In this document: one piece after another, positions 46,986 to 53,774 of the stretch
Numbering within the stretch: the stretch's first letter is position 1
Layout: every line of letters begins with the position of its first letter
Program-made: the position numbers and the translations under genes
DNA from: a virus
Direction: 5' to 3' (one strand)
DNA: 64,000 bases
Virus record (IMG/VR): IMGVR_UViG_3300037840_000333
Span: 23,121 to 87,120 of that record
The notes under the pieces: model-generated
Told to the model about the DNA's origin: nothing
The model's input: only the letters and a program-made list of their open reading frames with translations
Database searches by the model: none

Positions 46986-49697
46986 CTAGCTGATGGTCAC
47001 GACGCTGGTGTCGAGGCTGCCCAGCGGGTACGGCGTCGGCCCGTAGTAGTTCCAGTCGGCGTTCTTGCCCGAGTCGCTGGTGGACGGGATGCTCGTGACC
47101 GGCTTGCTGAACGGGGTCGGGCTGCACTTGTAGGTCACGCCGGCATAGCCGACGTAGTCGTTGCCGTGGTAGGTGACCGAGCTGCTCCACGCAATCGAGC
47201 CGGGCAGCGGTGTCCCGTTGTCGTTCTGCCCGTCGCCCTGGACGCAGGCCACGCCGTCGAGGGTGCAGGTGTGCAGCGTCAGGTGGGCGCCGGCGACGCC
47301 GAAGGCCACCTGCAGCTCGCCCTCCACCGTCGCCTCCTGCACCACCCACGCCGGTCCCGGGCTGCCGGCTCCCGCCTGGGTGTGGAACGCCACGTTGTTG
47401 AAGGTCACCTGAGCGCCTCCGTCGAGCCAGATCCCGGCCGGCGGGAAGGTCGGCGCTCGCACGATGTAGATGGTCCCGCCGTTGACCGTCACCAGTTTCT
47501 GGCTCACGCCGGCGCTGGCGTGGACCGTGAAGTACCGGCCCTGGCCCGCCTGGCCCAGCACGAGGTTCGTGAAGTTGATCGGGCCGGCCAGCGGGCTCGT
47601 GAAATCGATCCCGGCGTCCAGGCAGGTGAAGTTGTCCACGTCCACCCAGCCGCAGCCGCCCGAGGTGTCCGACTGCCAGTTCATGGCCTGCTCGGTCGGG
47701 TTGATGATGGTGATGTTCTGCAGTACGCAGTGGGTGCCGGTGACGCCTTGCAGCACGCCCGGTGTGATGCCCTGGCGGCCGGCCGTGTCGCCGGTGAAGC
47801 CGTTGAGGTTGACGAACGACGGCGTTCCCAGCACTTGGTCGTTCCCGAAGGTGATGCTGTCGCCGCAGGTGTCGAGCGCCGAGCAGTTGAGCATGGTCAC
47901 CGGGGACGTCGGGGTGCCCGAGGAGTCGATCTGGAATCCGGCCTGGGCCACCACCGGGGCCTGGTAGCCGGTCTGGCCTCGGTTGCCGCCGATGCTGTTG
48001 ATGTTGCTCAGGGTGACGCCATTGGCGTCCTGCACCCGGACCAGCGGCTTCGGCCCTAGCTCGCCGGCTCGGCCGTGGGGTGATCCCGGCTGGGCGGCGA
48101 ACTTGGTATGCGTGATGACGTTGAACTTGACCGGGCCGGCCACGAGCCCGGTGATGCTCGCTCCTCCGGTCGGCGTCAGGGTGATCGTGTTCGTGGCCGT
48201 GTCCACCGCCGTGATGACGACCTCGCCGGCTCCGGAGTGGATCCCGGGTCCACCGATGTACTGGATGGCCTCGACCAGCCCGCTCGAGGACGGGATGGAG
48301 AAGGGGATCGGGAGGATGCTCACCAGGTCGGCAAGCTGCAGTTGATTCGGGGCCGGGACGGCGACCGCCGTGACCTGGCCGAGATAGGGGTTGGTGAACG
48401 TGGCGTTCTGGATGGTGACGTTGGGATTGGTGATCCAGATGCCGCCCGGCGTCAGGTAGGTCTGGCCTCCTCCGTCCCATACCGTGCCGGCGCTGTTCCA
48501 GCCGTGGGCGCTCGGGGTGATGTTGGCGATATAGCCGCTCGGGTCCGGCTGCACCGCGCCGCTGGGCACGGTCAGCGTGAAGTCCTGGATCACGTCGGCG
48601 TCGATGCCGTTGTGGGCGGTGAGCACGAGGTTGTAGGTGCCGCCGGCCGTGGTCGTCCCGATGATGAGCAGGTTCCCGTTGCCGTAGGGCGTGTACGTCA
48701 GCCCGGCGGGCAGGGCGCTCCCGCCCTCGGTGAAGCTGATCGTCCCGTTGCCGGCCGCCGACACCAGGAACGCTCCGTGGACGCCGTTGCCGAACGTGGT
48801 GCTGGCCGCGGTGGTGAAGGCCAGCGTCGAGGCCACGTTGAACTGCACGGCCTGGTTGGCGGTGCCGCCGCTGTTCGTGGCCGTGATGGCGACGCTGTAG
48901 CTGCCCGGGGTCGTGGGCGTCCCGGTCAGCGCGCCGGTGGTGCCGTTCAGGGAAACGCCGGGCGGCAGGGTGCCGATGGTGAAGGCGTAGGTCGGGGCCG
49001 GGTTGCCGGCGGCGCTCAGCGCCACGTTGCTCAACGCCGTGCCCTCAGTGAAGTTGAACGTACTCGGGCTCGTCATCGTCGGCGGCGTCGTGTTGCTGTT
49101 CACGATCACGATGAACGGCTGGGTCACGGTGCCGAACCCATTGTTGGCCTGCAGGGTGAAGCTGTACGTTCCGCTGGCACTCGGTGTCCCGGTCAGCACC
49201 CAGGCGAATCGCTGCACCAGCGTGATCCCGGGCGGCAGGCTCCCGCTGATGACGCTGACGGTCGGGTAGGGCGAGCCGGTGTTACCGATCACGAACTGCT
49301 GGGGGATGCCCTGGGTGCACGCCCACGCCGGCGCCGTGGTGAACGTGGGCGGGGTCGTCGCCGGCAGCACCGCGAGGGCGATGGGCTGCGTAACGGAGCT
49401 GACGACGTTCGTGGCGGTGACCGACGTGGCGACGTTGCCGGCCTGGGTCGGCGTGCCGGCGATGCTCCCGGTGCCGTCGCCGTTGTCGGTGAAGGTGAGC
49501 CCCGGGGCCAGGGCGCTCGCCGTTAGCGTCGCGGTCGGCTTCCCGGTGGTCTGCACCGTGGCGTCCGCCGGCGTCCCGACCGTGAACACGAACACATTGG
49601 CCGACTGGAAGCCTGGGGCGAACTGCTGGGCGGGGGGCGGCGCTCCGCTCGGGCTCAGCGTCGCGCGCCGGGCGACGGGCAGGCCGGCCGGGCTCAT
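46986..49697 (-). CDS. tail spike: Ig-like repeats, beta-helix, C-terminal carbohydrate-binding motif
   Basis: 903 residues from ATG 49697, overlapping the preceding stop. Four putative-Ig (He_PIG-type) repeats occupy about residues 25-300, each ending in a GTPTQAGNVATSVTATN-like or GTPTTPGSYSVAITATN segment. From about 400 to 800 the sequence is a right-handed beta-helix: NVTIQNATFTNPY, VTLSNINSIGGN, VTMLNCSALDTCGDSITF, CVLQNITIINPTEQAM, VTFNNVAFHTQ. The last 80 residues (WSSSVTYHGNDYVGYAGVTY, then NADWNYYG) look like a small chitin-binding-type (CBM5/12-like) module. Overall a host-surface adhesin, possibly a polysaccharide depolymerase; no catalytic residues are assigned. Confidence 0.7.
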   Translation of the reverse strand: MSPAGLPVARRATLSPSGAPPPAQQFAPGFQSANVFVFTVGTPADATVQTTGKPTATLTASALAPGLTFTDNGDGTGSIAGTPTQAGNVATSVTATNVVSSVTQPIALAVLPATTPPTFTTAPAWACTQGIPQQFVIGNTGSPYPTVSVISGSLPPGITLVQRFAWVLTGTPSASGTYSFTLQANNGFGTVTQPFIVIVNSNTTPPTMTSPSTFNFTEGTALSNVALSAAGNPAPTYAFTIGTLPPGVSLNGTTGALTGTPTTPGSYSVAITATNSGGTANQAVQFNVASTLAFTTAASTTFGNGVHGAFLVSAAGNGTISFTEGGSALPAGLTYTPYGNGNLLIIGTTTAGGTYNLVLTAHNGIDADVIQDFTLTVPSGAVQPDPSGYIANITPSAHGWNSAGTVWDGGGQTYLTPGGIWITNPNVTIQNATFTNPYLGQVTAVAVPAPNQLQLADLVSILPIPFSIPSSSGLVEAIQYIGGPGIHSGAGEVVITAVDTATNTITLTPTGGASITGLVAGPVKFNVITHTKFAAQPGSPHGRAGELGPKPLVRVQDANGVTLSNINSIGGNRGQTGYQAPVVAQAGFQIDSSGTPTSPVTMLNCSALDTCGDSITFGNDQVLGTPSFVNLNGFTGDTAGRQGITPGVLQGVTGTHCVLQNITIINPTEQAMNWQSDTSGGCGWVDVDNFTCLDAGIDFTSPLAGPINFTNLVLGQAGQGRYFTVHASAGVSQKLVTVNGGTIYIVRAPTFPPAGIWLDGGAQVTFNNVAFHTQAGAGSPGPAWVVQEATVEGELQVAFGVAGAHLTLHTCTLDGVACVQGDGQNDNGTPLPGSIAWSSSVTYHGNDYVGYAGVTYKCSPTPFSKPVTSIPSTSDSGKNADWNYYGPTPYPLGSLDTSVVTIS

Positions 49698-50050
49698 GGC
49701 GTCAGGTCTCCGCTCGCCACCCACACGTCCTGGGCGCTCGGGCTCACGACGATGCCGATGGTCGAGTACTGCGCTCGGGTGCTCAGGCCATTCGGGCTCA
49801 CGACGGTCACGCCGGTGTCGCCTTGGATCGTGACCTCGCCGGTGCCCATCTGCCGCAGGATAACGGTGCTCGCCGTCGGGAACGGGACATTGGCGAAGGT
49901 GGGCACCGTCACGGTGACGTCGGTGGACGCGTTGAACTCGATTTCGGTGCCGGCGTCGGTCAGGGCGAGGGTGTAGGCCGTCCCGCTCTGCTGGGTGATG
50001 GTGCCCGCGAGCAGGGCGATGATCTTGCCGGCAATGTCGGTCGGGTTCAC
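49694..50050 (-). CDS. small tail fibre-tip protein, copy of the 50047-50745 C-terminus
   Basis: 118 residues from a GTG overlapping the preceding stop as GTGA. After a short helix (TDIAGKIIALLAGTITQQSG) it carries AYTLALTDAGTEIEFNASTD, VTVTVPTFANVPFPTASTVI and ends QDVWVASGDLTP. The C-terminal 90 residues match the upstream protein almost motif by motif (LRQMGTGEVTIQGDTGVTV versus LRAMGAGQVNVIGDTGVTV). This domain is common at phage tail-fibre ends. Recent tandem duplication. Confidence 0.6.
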   Translation of the reverse strand: MNPTDIAGKIIALLAGTITQQSGTAYTLALTDAGTEIEFNASTDVTVTVPTFANVPFPTASTVILRQMGTGEVTIQGDTGVTVVSPNGLSTRAQYSTIGIVVSPSAQDVWVASGDLTP

Positions 50051-50745
50051 GGGGTCAGGTCTCCACTGGCGACCCAAACGTCCTGGGCGACGGAGCTGGC
50101 GATGACGGCGATGGTCGAGTACTGCGCTCGGGTCGCCAACCCGTTCGGGCTGTTCACGGTCACGCCGGTGTCGCCGATCACGTTGACCTGGCCGGCGCCC
50201 ATCGCCCGCAGGATGATGGTGCTCCCGGGTGGGAACGGCGCGTTGACGAACTTGGGCACGGTCACGGTGATGTTGCCGCTCCCGTCGCCGGCGCTGGTGA
50301 ACTCGATCTCGGTCCCGGCGTCGCTGAGCAGGAGCGTGTAGCTGGTCCCGCTCTGCTGGGTGATGGTGATCGGCTGGGTGTAGCTCGGCGGTCCGCCCGC
50401 TCCGGGCGAGCCTCCGATGCCCTTGGCGAAGATGGTGTAGATCCCGTTCGCCCGCATGACGGCCAGCGCGCCGCCGAGGTCGCCGTCCGATACCGCATCG
50501 ACCACGGCCGCCTCGGCGTACTGCGCCTGCCAGTAGGGCCAGCTCGGGGCCGCGGCCCAAAACGCAGCCGCCAGCGCGGCCAGCTCAAACGCGTCCGCTC
50601 CTACCCGGGCCCAGCGGTCGCCCGGGAACAGGTTGGCGGGCTCGGATGCGACGGTCAACGGATCGCCCATCCGCTCGCCGTACACCTGGCCACGGGGTCC
50701 TCTCGTCGCCGGCCTTGTCGCAAGCTGGCCTCCTCGGCTCCGCAC
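50047..50745 (-). CDS. tail fibre-tip protein with N-terminal helical part
   Basis: 232 residues. GTG 50745 is seven bases after TACACT and is the likely leaderless start; an internal ATG about 26 codons later is possible. The first 120 residues are helical and Ala/Trp-rich (AFELAALAAAFWAAAPSWPY; VVDAVSDGDLGGALAVMRAN). The rest is the beta domain shared with the next gene (TSYTLLLSDAGTEIEFTSAG, ending QDVWVASGDLTP). It heads the fibre operon. Confidence 0.6.
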   Translation of the reverse strand: MRSRGGQLATRPATRGPRGQVYGERMGDPLTVASEPANLFPGDRWARVGADAFELAALAAAFWAAAPSWPYWQAQYAEAAVVDAVSDGDLGGALAVMRANGIYTIFAKGIGGSPGAGGPPSYTQPITITQQSGTSYTLLLSDAGTEIEFTSAGDGSGNITVTVPKFVNAPFPPGSTIILRAMGAGQVNVIGDTGVTVNSPNGLATRAQYSTIAVIASSVAQDVWVASGDLTP

Positions 50746-50752
50746 CGGCCCG

Positions 50753-50758
50753 AGTGTA
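50753..50758 (-). promoter_or_regulatory. leaderless-type -10 TACACT before GTG 50745
   Basis: Minus strand CGCTACACTCGGGCCGGTG, seven-base gap. Likely promoter of the fibre cassette 50745-46986. It lies in the 22-bp gap after the gene ending at 50768. Confidence 0.55.
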
Positions 50759-50767
50759 GCGAGCGCG

Positions 50768-51247
50768 CTAGAAGCGGCCTGTGATGGCCCCTGTGCCGGC
50801 CCGGCGCACTTGGCTCACGGTCGCGCCGCAAAGCGTACAGCGGGGCCCTGAGCGTTGCCTGGGCGGGTGTACGCAGTCCCTGGGGTTGGGCCGGGGCCGG
50901 GTTGGCGGTCTCGGGCCGCCGACGACCATCGGGTCCGCTTTCCGGCGCTCGTCGCGGATGGCTCGGGCGTCGGCTCGCACCCGGGCCTCGTACTCCTCGA
51001 CGGTCTCGCCTTCGGGCTCCTGGGCGACCTCATCGAACTCGACGCCGGCCAGCGCCAGGCGCTCCCGCTCCTCGTGCAGCTCGACGGCGCTGTCGAGCAC
51101 GGCGCGCTCCCAATCGGACTCGGCCAGCCCGCAGTCGTCCGCCGCCCGCTGGATGCGCGTCTTCAGCGTCTTGCTGCACCGGAGCTGTATGCGCTCGGTG
51201 AACGGCTGATGGTCCGCCAGGACCTCGCGGGCGCTGCGCTCAGCCAT
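50768..51247 (-). CDS. possible small terminase/ribbon-helix regulator with zinc ribbon
   Basis: 159 residues; ATG 51247 overlaps the preceding gene by eight bases. The N-terminal half is helical (ERIQLRCSKTLKTRIQRAAD; WERAVLDSAVELHEERERLA), resembling a ribbon-helix-helix protein in its 'iqlRcsk.lk.ri...a' start. A middle linker rich in Arg/Pro leads to a zinc ribbon (DCVHPPRQRSGPRCTLCG). Two DNA-binding hints and a position a few genes from the large terminase leave open a small-terminase-like or regulatory role; unproven. Confidence 0.45.
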   Translation of the reverse strand: MAERSAREVLADHQPFTERIQLRCSKTLKTRIQRAADDCGLAESDWERAVLDSAVELHEERERLALAGVEFDEVAQEPEGETVEEYEARVRADARAIRDERRKADPMVVGGPRPPTRPRPNPRDCVHPPRQRSGPRCTLCGATVSQVRRAGTGAITGRF

Positions 51248-51536
51248 GCCGGTTCTGCGCTCGGGCTCGGGCGACCCGGGCTCGCTGCTCGGCTTTCACC
51301 GCTCGATTCCATGGCGCCTTGGTCGCCGGACCGGCCGGCTTCCCTCGGAGTCCTGGCTGGCGGTGCCGCCGGCGGTAAATGGCTCGCTCGGTGCTCGGCT
51401 GTAGGCGCCCGATGTGGCTCGGCGGCGTGGCGACGTTCCGGGGCCGGCTGAGGATGGCGAGCGCCCGCCGGTCGGCTTCGGCCTGCTTCGCCTCTCGGAT
51501 GCGGGCGTTGCGCCCTCGGATGGTGGTGGTGGTCAT
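51240..51536 (-). CDS. basic Arg-rich protein, 98 aa, leaderless
   Basis: ATG 51536 is six bases after TAGCGT with no ribosome-binding site. The chain is very basic: NARIREAKQAEADRRALAIL, ERAIYRRRHRQPGLRGKP, then KAEQRARVARARAQNRHG. It probably binds nucleic acid. No known domain. It overlaps the following gene. Confidence 0.5.
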   Translation of the reverse strand: MTTTTIRGRNARIREAKQAEADRRALAILSRPRNVATPPSHIGRLQPSTERAIYRRRHRQPGLRGKPAGPATKAPWNRAVKAEQRARVARARAQNRHG

Positions 51537-51542
51537 GCCGCC

Positions 51543-51548
51543 ACGCTA
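51543..51548 (-). promoter_or_regulatory. leaderless-type -10 TAGCGT before ATG 51536
   Basis: Minus strand CCGCTAGCGTGGCGGCATG, six-base gap. A CTTGAA about 17 bases upstream of the hexamer is a fair -35. Confidence 0.6.
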
Positions 51549-51634
51549 GCGGACGGCCCGGAAACTTCAAGATCCCCGGCCGGTGGGCTCGGGGCTCTTG
51601 TGAGGCTTGCGGCCTCGGGTGTTCTGGCGATGGT

Positions 51635-51700
51635 CCCGGTGGGGTTGCAATGACCCTGCACACATCGGGTAGGGGTGCGCCGTTCTCTGGCCCCACCGGG
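51635..51700. repeat. 10-bp inverted repeat in the 51537-51724 gap
   Basis: CCCGGTGGGG (51635-51644) and CCCCACCGGG (51691-51700), perfect, 46 bases apart. The gap also holds a weak basic ORF of 32 codons on the minus strand (about 51567-51665). The stem may end the upstream operon or form an RNA structure. Confidence 0.35.
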
Positions 51701-51724
51701 TGGTGTTGGCGCTCTCGGGGGAGG

Positions 51725-52195
51725 CTAGCTGGCCTCCCTGTGGCGCTCCACCAGCAGGTCGATGACCTCTCGCCGGGTGTGCCGCCAGTTGATGAACGGG
51801 CCGTTCGGTCCCTCGCCGCGCCACTGGCCGCTGAAGTAGATGTGGACCACGAGCCCTGGGCCGGCAACCTCATCCAGCCGGGCCGCCTCCTCCAACGCCA
51901 GCCAGTCCACGAGGTCGTCGCCGGGGGCGAAGGCTTCGCGGCTGGTGGCCGGGCGGCTGGCGGTCCGCACGGTGACGGTCCGGGTGCCGATTTCCGCCTT
52001 GGCGTTCCGGGGCACGTCGCCGTCGGTCCGCTTCACCAGCTTGCTCAGCAGGCGCAGGCGCCGCAGCGCCTCGGTCTTGGTGAAGGTCCCGAACTCGGGC
52101 ACCGCGACCGCCGGCCAGTGCGGCTCGGGGGTCGGCGCCGTCTCCTCGGGGTCGGGGGCGTCGAGGGCTGCGAATGTTAGCTGGCGGGCGCTCAT
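51725..52195 (-). CDS. hypothetical protein, 156 aa
   Basis: ATG 52195 overlaps the preceding stop as ATGA. The chain has an acidic Pro-rich N-terminus, a helix-turn-helix-like middle (FTKTEALRRLRLLSKLVKRT) and beta-rich remainder (IGTRTVTVRTASRPAT; GLVVHIYFSGQWRGEGPNG), ending in helix EVIDLLVERHREAS. Possibly a small regulator; no family identified. Confidence 0.5.
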   Translation of the reverse strand: MSARQLTFAALDAPDPEETAPTPEPHWPAVAVPEFGTFTKTEALRRLRLLSKLVKRTDGDVPRNAKAEIGTRTVTVRTASRPATSREAFAPGDDLVDWLALEEAARLDEVAGPGLVVHIYFSGQWRGEGPNGPFINWRHTRREVIDLLVERHREAS

Positions 52196-52452
52196 CGCAC
52201 GACCTCGTCCTCGACCATGTCGAAGATGAACTGATCGAAGTGGCCGCGGTTGCGGAGCCGGCGGTCCTCGGCGCGGACGGTGGCCTCCGAGTCGGAGCCA
52301 CGGATGATGACGATGCGCCGGGGGAGACCGGGGATGCCTTCCATCGGCAAGCCACGGGTGGGCTCGGCGACGCGGGCCAAGATGAACCTGCTGGTCCGGG
52401 TGGTCCGCTTCACGGTGCCGTCGGGGGCGGTGATTTCGCGTGTGCTGTTCAT
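52192..52452 (-). CDS. hypothetical protein, 86 aa, leaderless
   Basis: ATG 52452 is seven bases after TAGACT of the two-part promoter at 52460-52496. The protein is basic and beta-rich at first (TVKRTTRTSRFILARVAEP; RRIVIIRGSDSEATV) with an acidic end (HFDQFIFDMVEDEVVR). First gene of a two-gene unit. Function unknown. Confidence 0.5.
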   Translation of the reverse strand: MNSTREITAPDGTVKRTTRTSRFILARVAEPTRGLPMEGIPGLPRRIVIIRGSDSEATVRAEDRRLRNRGHFDQFIFDMVEDEVVR

Positions 52453-52459
52453 GTGTCGA

Positions 52460-52496
52460 AGTCTACGCTCTCCGCCGGCGGATTGCTAGCGTTTGG
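52460..52496 (-). promoter_or_regulatory. two-part promoter before ATG 52452
   Basis: Element at 52481-52496, 15-bp spacer, TAGACT at 52460-52465, seven bases to ATG. This copy is 31 kb from the other three, yet element and spacing are the same, which argues for a shared regulator or sigma factor. Confidence 0.65.
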
Positions 52497-52520
52497 CGCA
52501 CATTTCCTCGGCCGGGCGCG

Positions 52521-52573
52521 CAGCAGCCCTGGGGCCAACGAGGGGCAACAGGTTGGGGCTCCCAGGGCTGCTG
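52521..52573. repeat. 13-bp perfect inverted repeat with 27-base loop
   Basis: CAGCAGCCCTGGG (52521-52533) and CCCAGGGCTGCTG (52561-52573). It follows the gene ending at 52614 and precedes the two-part promoter. Long perfect arms and a structured-looking loop suggest a strong terminator or a small structured RNA. Confidence 0.5.
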
Positions 52574-52577
52574 AACA

Positions 52578-52593
52578 CTCGCCGTGCGGCGAG
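52578..52593. terminator. compact hairpin after the 52614 gene
   Basis: CTCGCCGTGCGGCGAG, a 6 to 7-bp stem with a 2 to 4-base loop, 20 bases beyond the stop of the gene at 52614-52940. Together with the 13-bp repeat it likely insulates the two operons. Confidence 0.5.
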
Positions 52594-52613
52594 CTGGTGG
52601 TGCCTCGTCCGGG

Positions 52614-52940
52614 TTACTTGTGGACGGGTGTCCCTGGCACGAGTCCGATGCCGGTGGCGGGGCTGGTGGTCACGTCAACGGCCAAGGTGGCCGTCACTGG
52701 CGCGGCGTTCAGCGTTCCGGTCACCGTCACCACGGTTCCGACAGCCTCGGGTCCCTCGGCGGTCACCTGGACCGCGGACTGGTCGGCGCTGACCACTGCG
52801 GTCAGGATCGTGGCGTCCGAGACGGAAGCTGCGGCGCTACCCGCGTCGAGGCTGACACCGGGGACGCTGTTGCCGGCGTCGTCGGTGGCCTGGATCGCCA
52901 CGGGTACGGTCTGATCGTCCTGCAATACGAAGTCAGGCAC
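52614..52940 (-). CDS. Ig-like protein with C-terminal LVPGTPVHK tail
   Basis: 108 residues from GTG 52940 (AAAGGAC eleven bases upstream). The sequence is a bacterial Ig-like (Big-type) sandwich: VPVAIQATDDAGNSVPGVSL, TILTAVVSADQSAVQVTAEG, VGTVVTVTGTLNAAPVTATL. It ends ATGIGLVPGTPVHK, nearly the same as the end of the next protein upstream, ATRIKLVPGTPRHK. It may be a head decoration or virion-surface protein. The common tail could be an attachment signal. Confidence 0.6.
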   Translation of the reverse strand: MPDFVLQDDQTVPVAIQATDDAGNSVPGVSLDAGSAAASVSDATILTAVVSADQSAVQVTAEGPEAVGTVVTVTGTLNAAPVTATLAVDVTTSPATGIGLVPGTPVHK

Positions 52941-52958
52941 GGCGGGTTTGTCCTTTCG

Positions 52959-53159
52959 CTACTTGTGCCGGGGCGTTCCTGGCACGAGCTTGATGCGTGT
53001 GGCCGGCGGCGTGGTCATTTCCAGTCGGATCGCCCCGGTCGCGTCAACGATGAGCCCACCGCTGACGGTGACCGGGATGCCTTCAGGGAAGTGGTGGTAC
53101 ACGTCCACCCGGATGCGTTGTGCCGCCCCGGGGTCCGTGACCTCCTCGTCGCCGTCCAC
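52959..53159 (-). CDS. small beta protein with LVPGTPRHK tail, leaderless
   Basis: 66 residues from GTG 53159, seven bases after TAGGGT. Acidic N-terminus, then strands RIRVDVYHHFPEGIPVTVSG and GLIVDATGAIRLEMTTPPAT, and the tail RIKLVPGTPRHK shared with the Ig-like protein encoded 18 bases downstream. Function unknown; likely acts with that protein. Confidence 0.5.
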   Translation of the reverse strand: MDGDEEVTDPGAAQRIRVDVYHHFPEGIPVTVSGGLIVDATGAIRLEMTTPPATRIKLVPGTPRHK

Positions 53160-53166
53160 GCGCCGG

Positions 53167-53172
53167 ACCCTA
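53167..53172 (-). promoter_or_regulatory. leaderless-type -10 TAGGGT before GTG 53159
   Basis: Minus strand TGCTAGGGTCCGGCGCGTG, seven-base gap and no ribosome-binding site. It lies in the 46-bp gap after the neprosin-like gene. Confidence 0.5.
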
Positions 53173-53205
53173 GCAGGTGGGGGCCCGGCGCGTGGGGCGT
53201 TGTGC

Positions 53206-53752
53206 CTAGAAGCCGGGACCGCCCACAGACGCCGAGCCGGTGCTCGGGCTGCAGTCCTCGTAGTAGTAGACGAACGGGTTGCCGCCTGAATCGAAGCAGG
53301 GCATGTTCTCCGTGCCGAACAGATTGACGTACTGCGTGCCGTAGATGAACGCCGCCCCGGTGGTGCCAGGGAACACGCCCGATCCCATCTGCGTCGTGCT
53401 GTTCCCGGCTGAGCTGCCTGCTACCTCAGCGTAGATCTGGACTGAGGGGGTGTAGGTGAACGACGACGTGAAGGTCGATTGCGGCCAATAGCCGATGGCG
53501 GTCCCGTTGTAGGTGAGCATCCACAGGGAGCCATATTCGACAATGCCGTACTGTGCGGTTGTCCCTGGCGTCACCACACTGCCCACTTGCATCCCGGTGC
53601 CGAGCGGGACGTAGTTTGAGCAGTTGCCACCGGGTGGACCGTTCGCATCGCAGCCGCCGCCGTTGCCGAAGTCTTGCGCCGAGAACAGGTGGGCGTTCGT
53701 GTCTCCGTAGTAGCTCGGCGCCGCCGGTCAGGGGCAACTCCTGCTGCTCCAT
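53206..53752 (-). pseudogene. truncated, frameshifted neprosin-like (DUF239) protein
   Basis: From ATG 53752 the frame reads MEQQELPLTGG. A +1 shift near 53722 then gives PSYYGDTNAHLFSAQDFGNG, continuing CSNYVPLGTGM, TAQYGIVEYGSLWMLTYNG, IGYWPQSTF, IYAEVAGSSAGNSTTQMGSG and ending ASVGGPGF. This is the C-terminal half of the neprosin domain (YGD.n.HLf, W.l.yng..iGYWP, gEv....stTQMGsG). The retained Glu in YAEVAG matches one of the two glutamates of this glutamic peptidase family; the other should lie in the missing N-terminal half. Without a shift, translation could only begin at ATG 53592 and lose more. Either a decayed gene, a sequencing error, or recoding. Neprosins are known from plants and actinobacteria; a phage copy is unusual. 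Confidence 0.65.
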
Positions 53753-53760
53753 GCTTGCTG

Positions 53761-53766
53761 ATGCTA
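53761..53766 (-). promoter_or_regulatory. -10 TAGCAT before ATG 53752
   Basis: Minus strand CTGCTAGCATCAGCAAGCATG, eight-base gap, the longest in the set. It begins eight bases after the terminase stop. Its presence suggests the neprosin-like frame was or is expressed. Confidence 0.5.
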
Positions 53767-53774
53767 GCAGCCAG

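Noticed and set aside
53592-53592. ATG 53592 as the real start of the neprosin-like gene
   Set aside because: No ribosome-binding site or -10 box precedes it and neprosin-like residues continue upstream in frame (YGDTNAHLF), so truncation at 53592 would cut a conserved strand.
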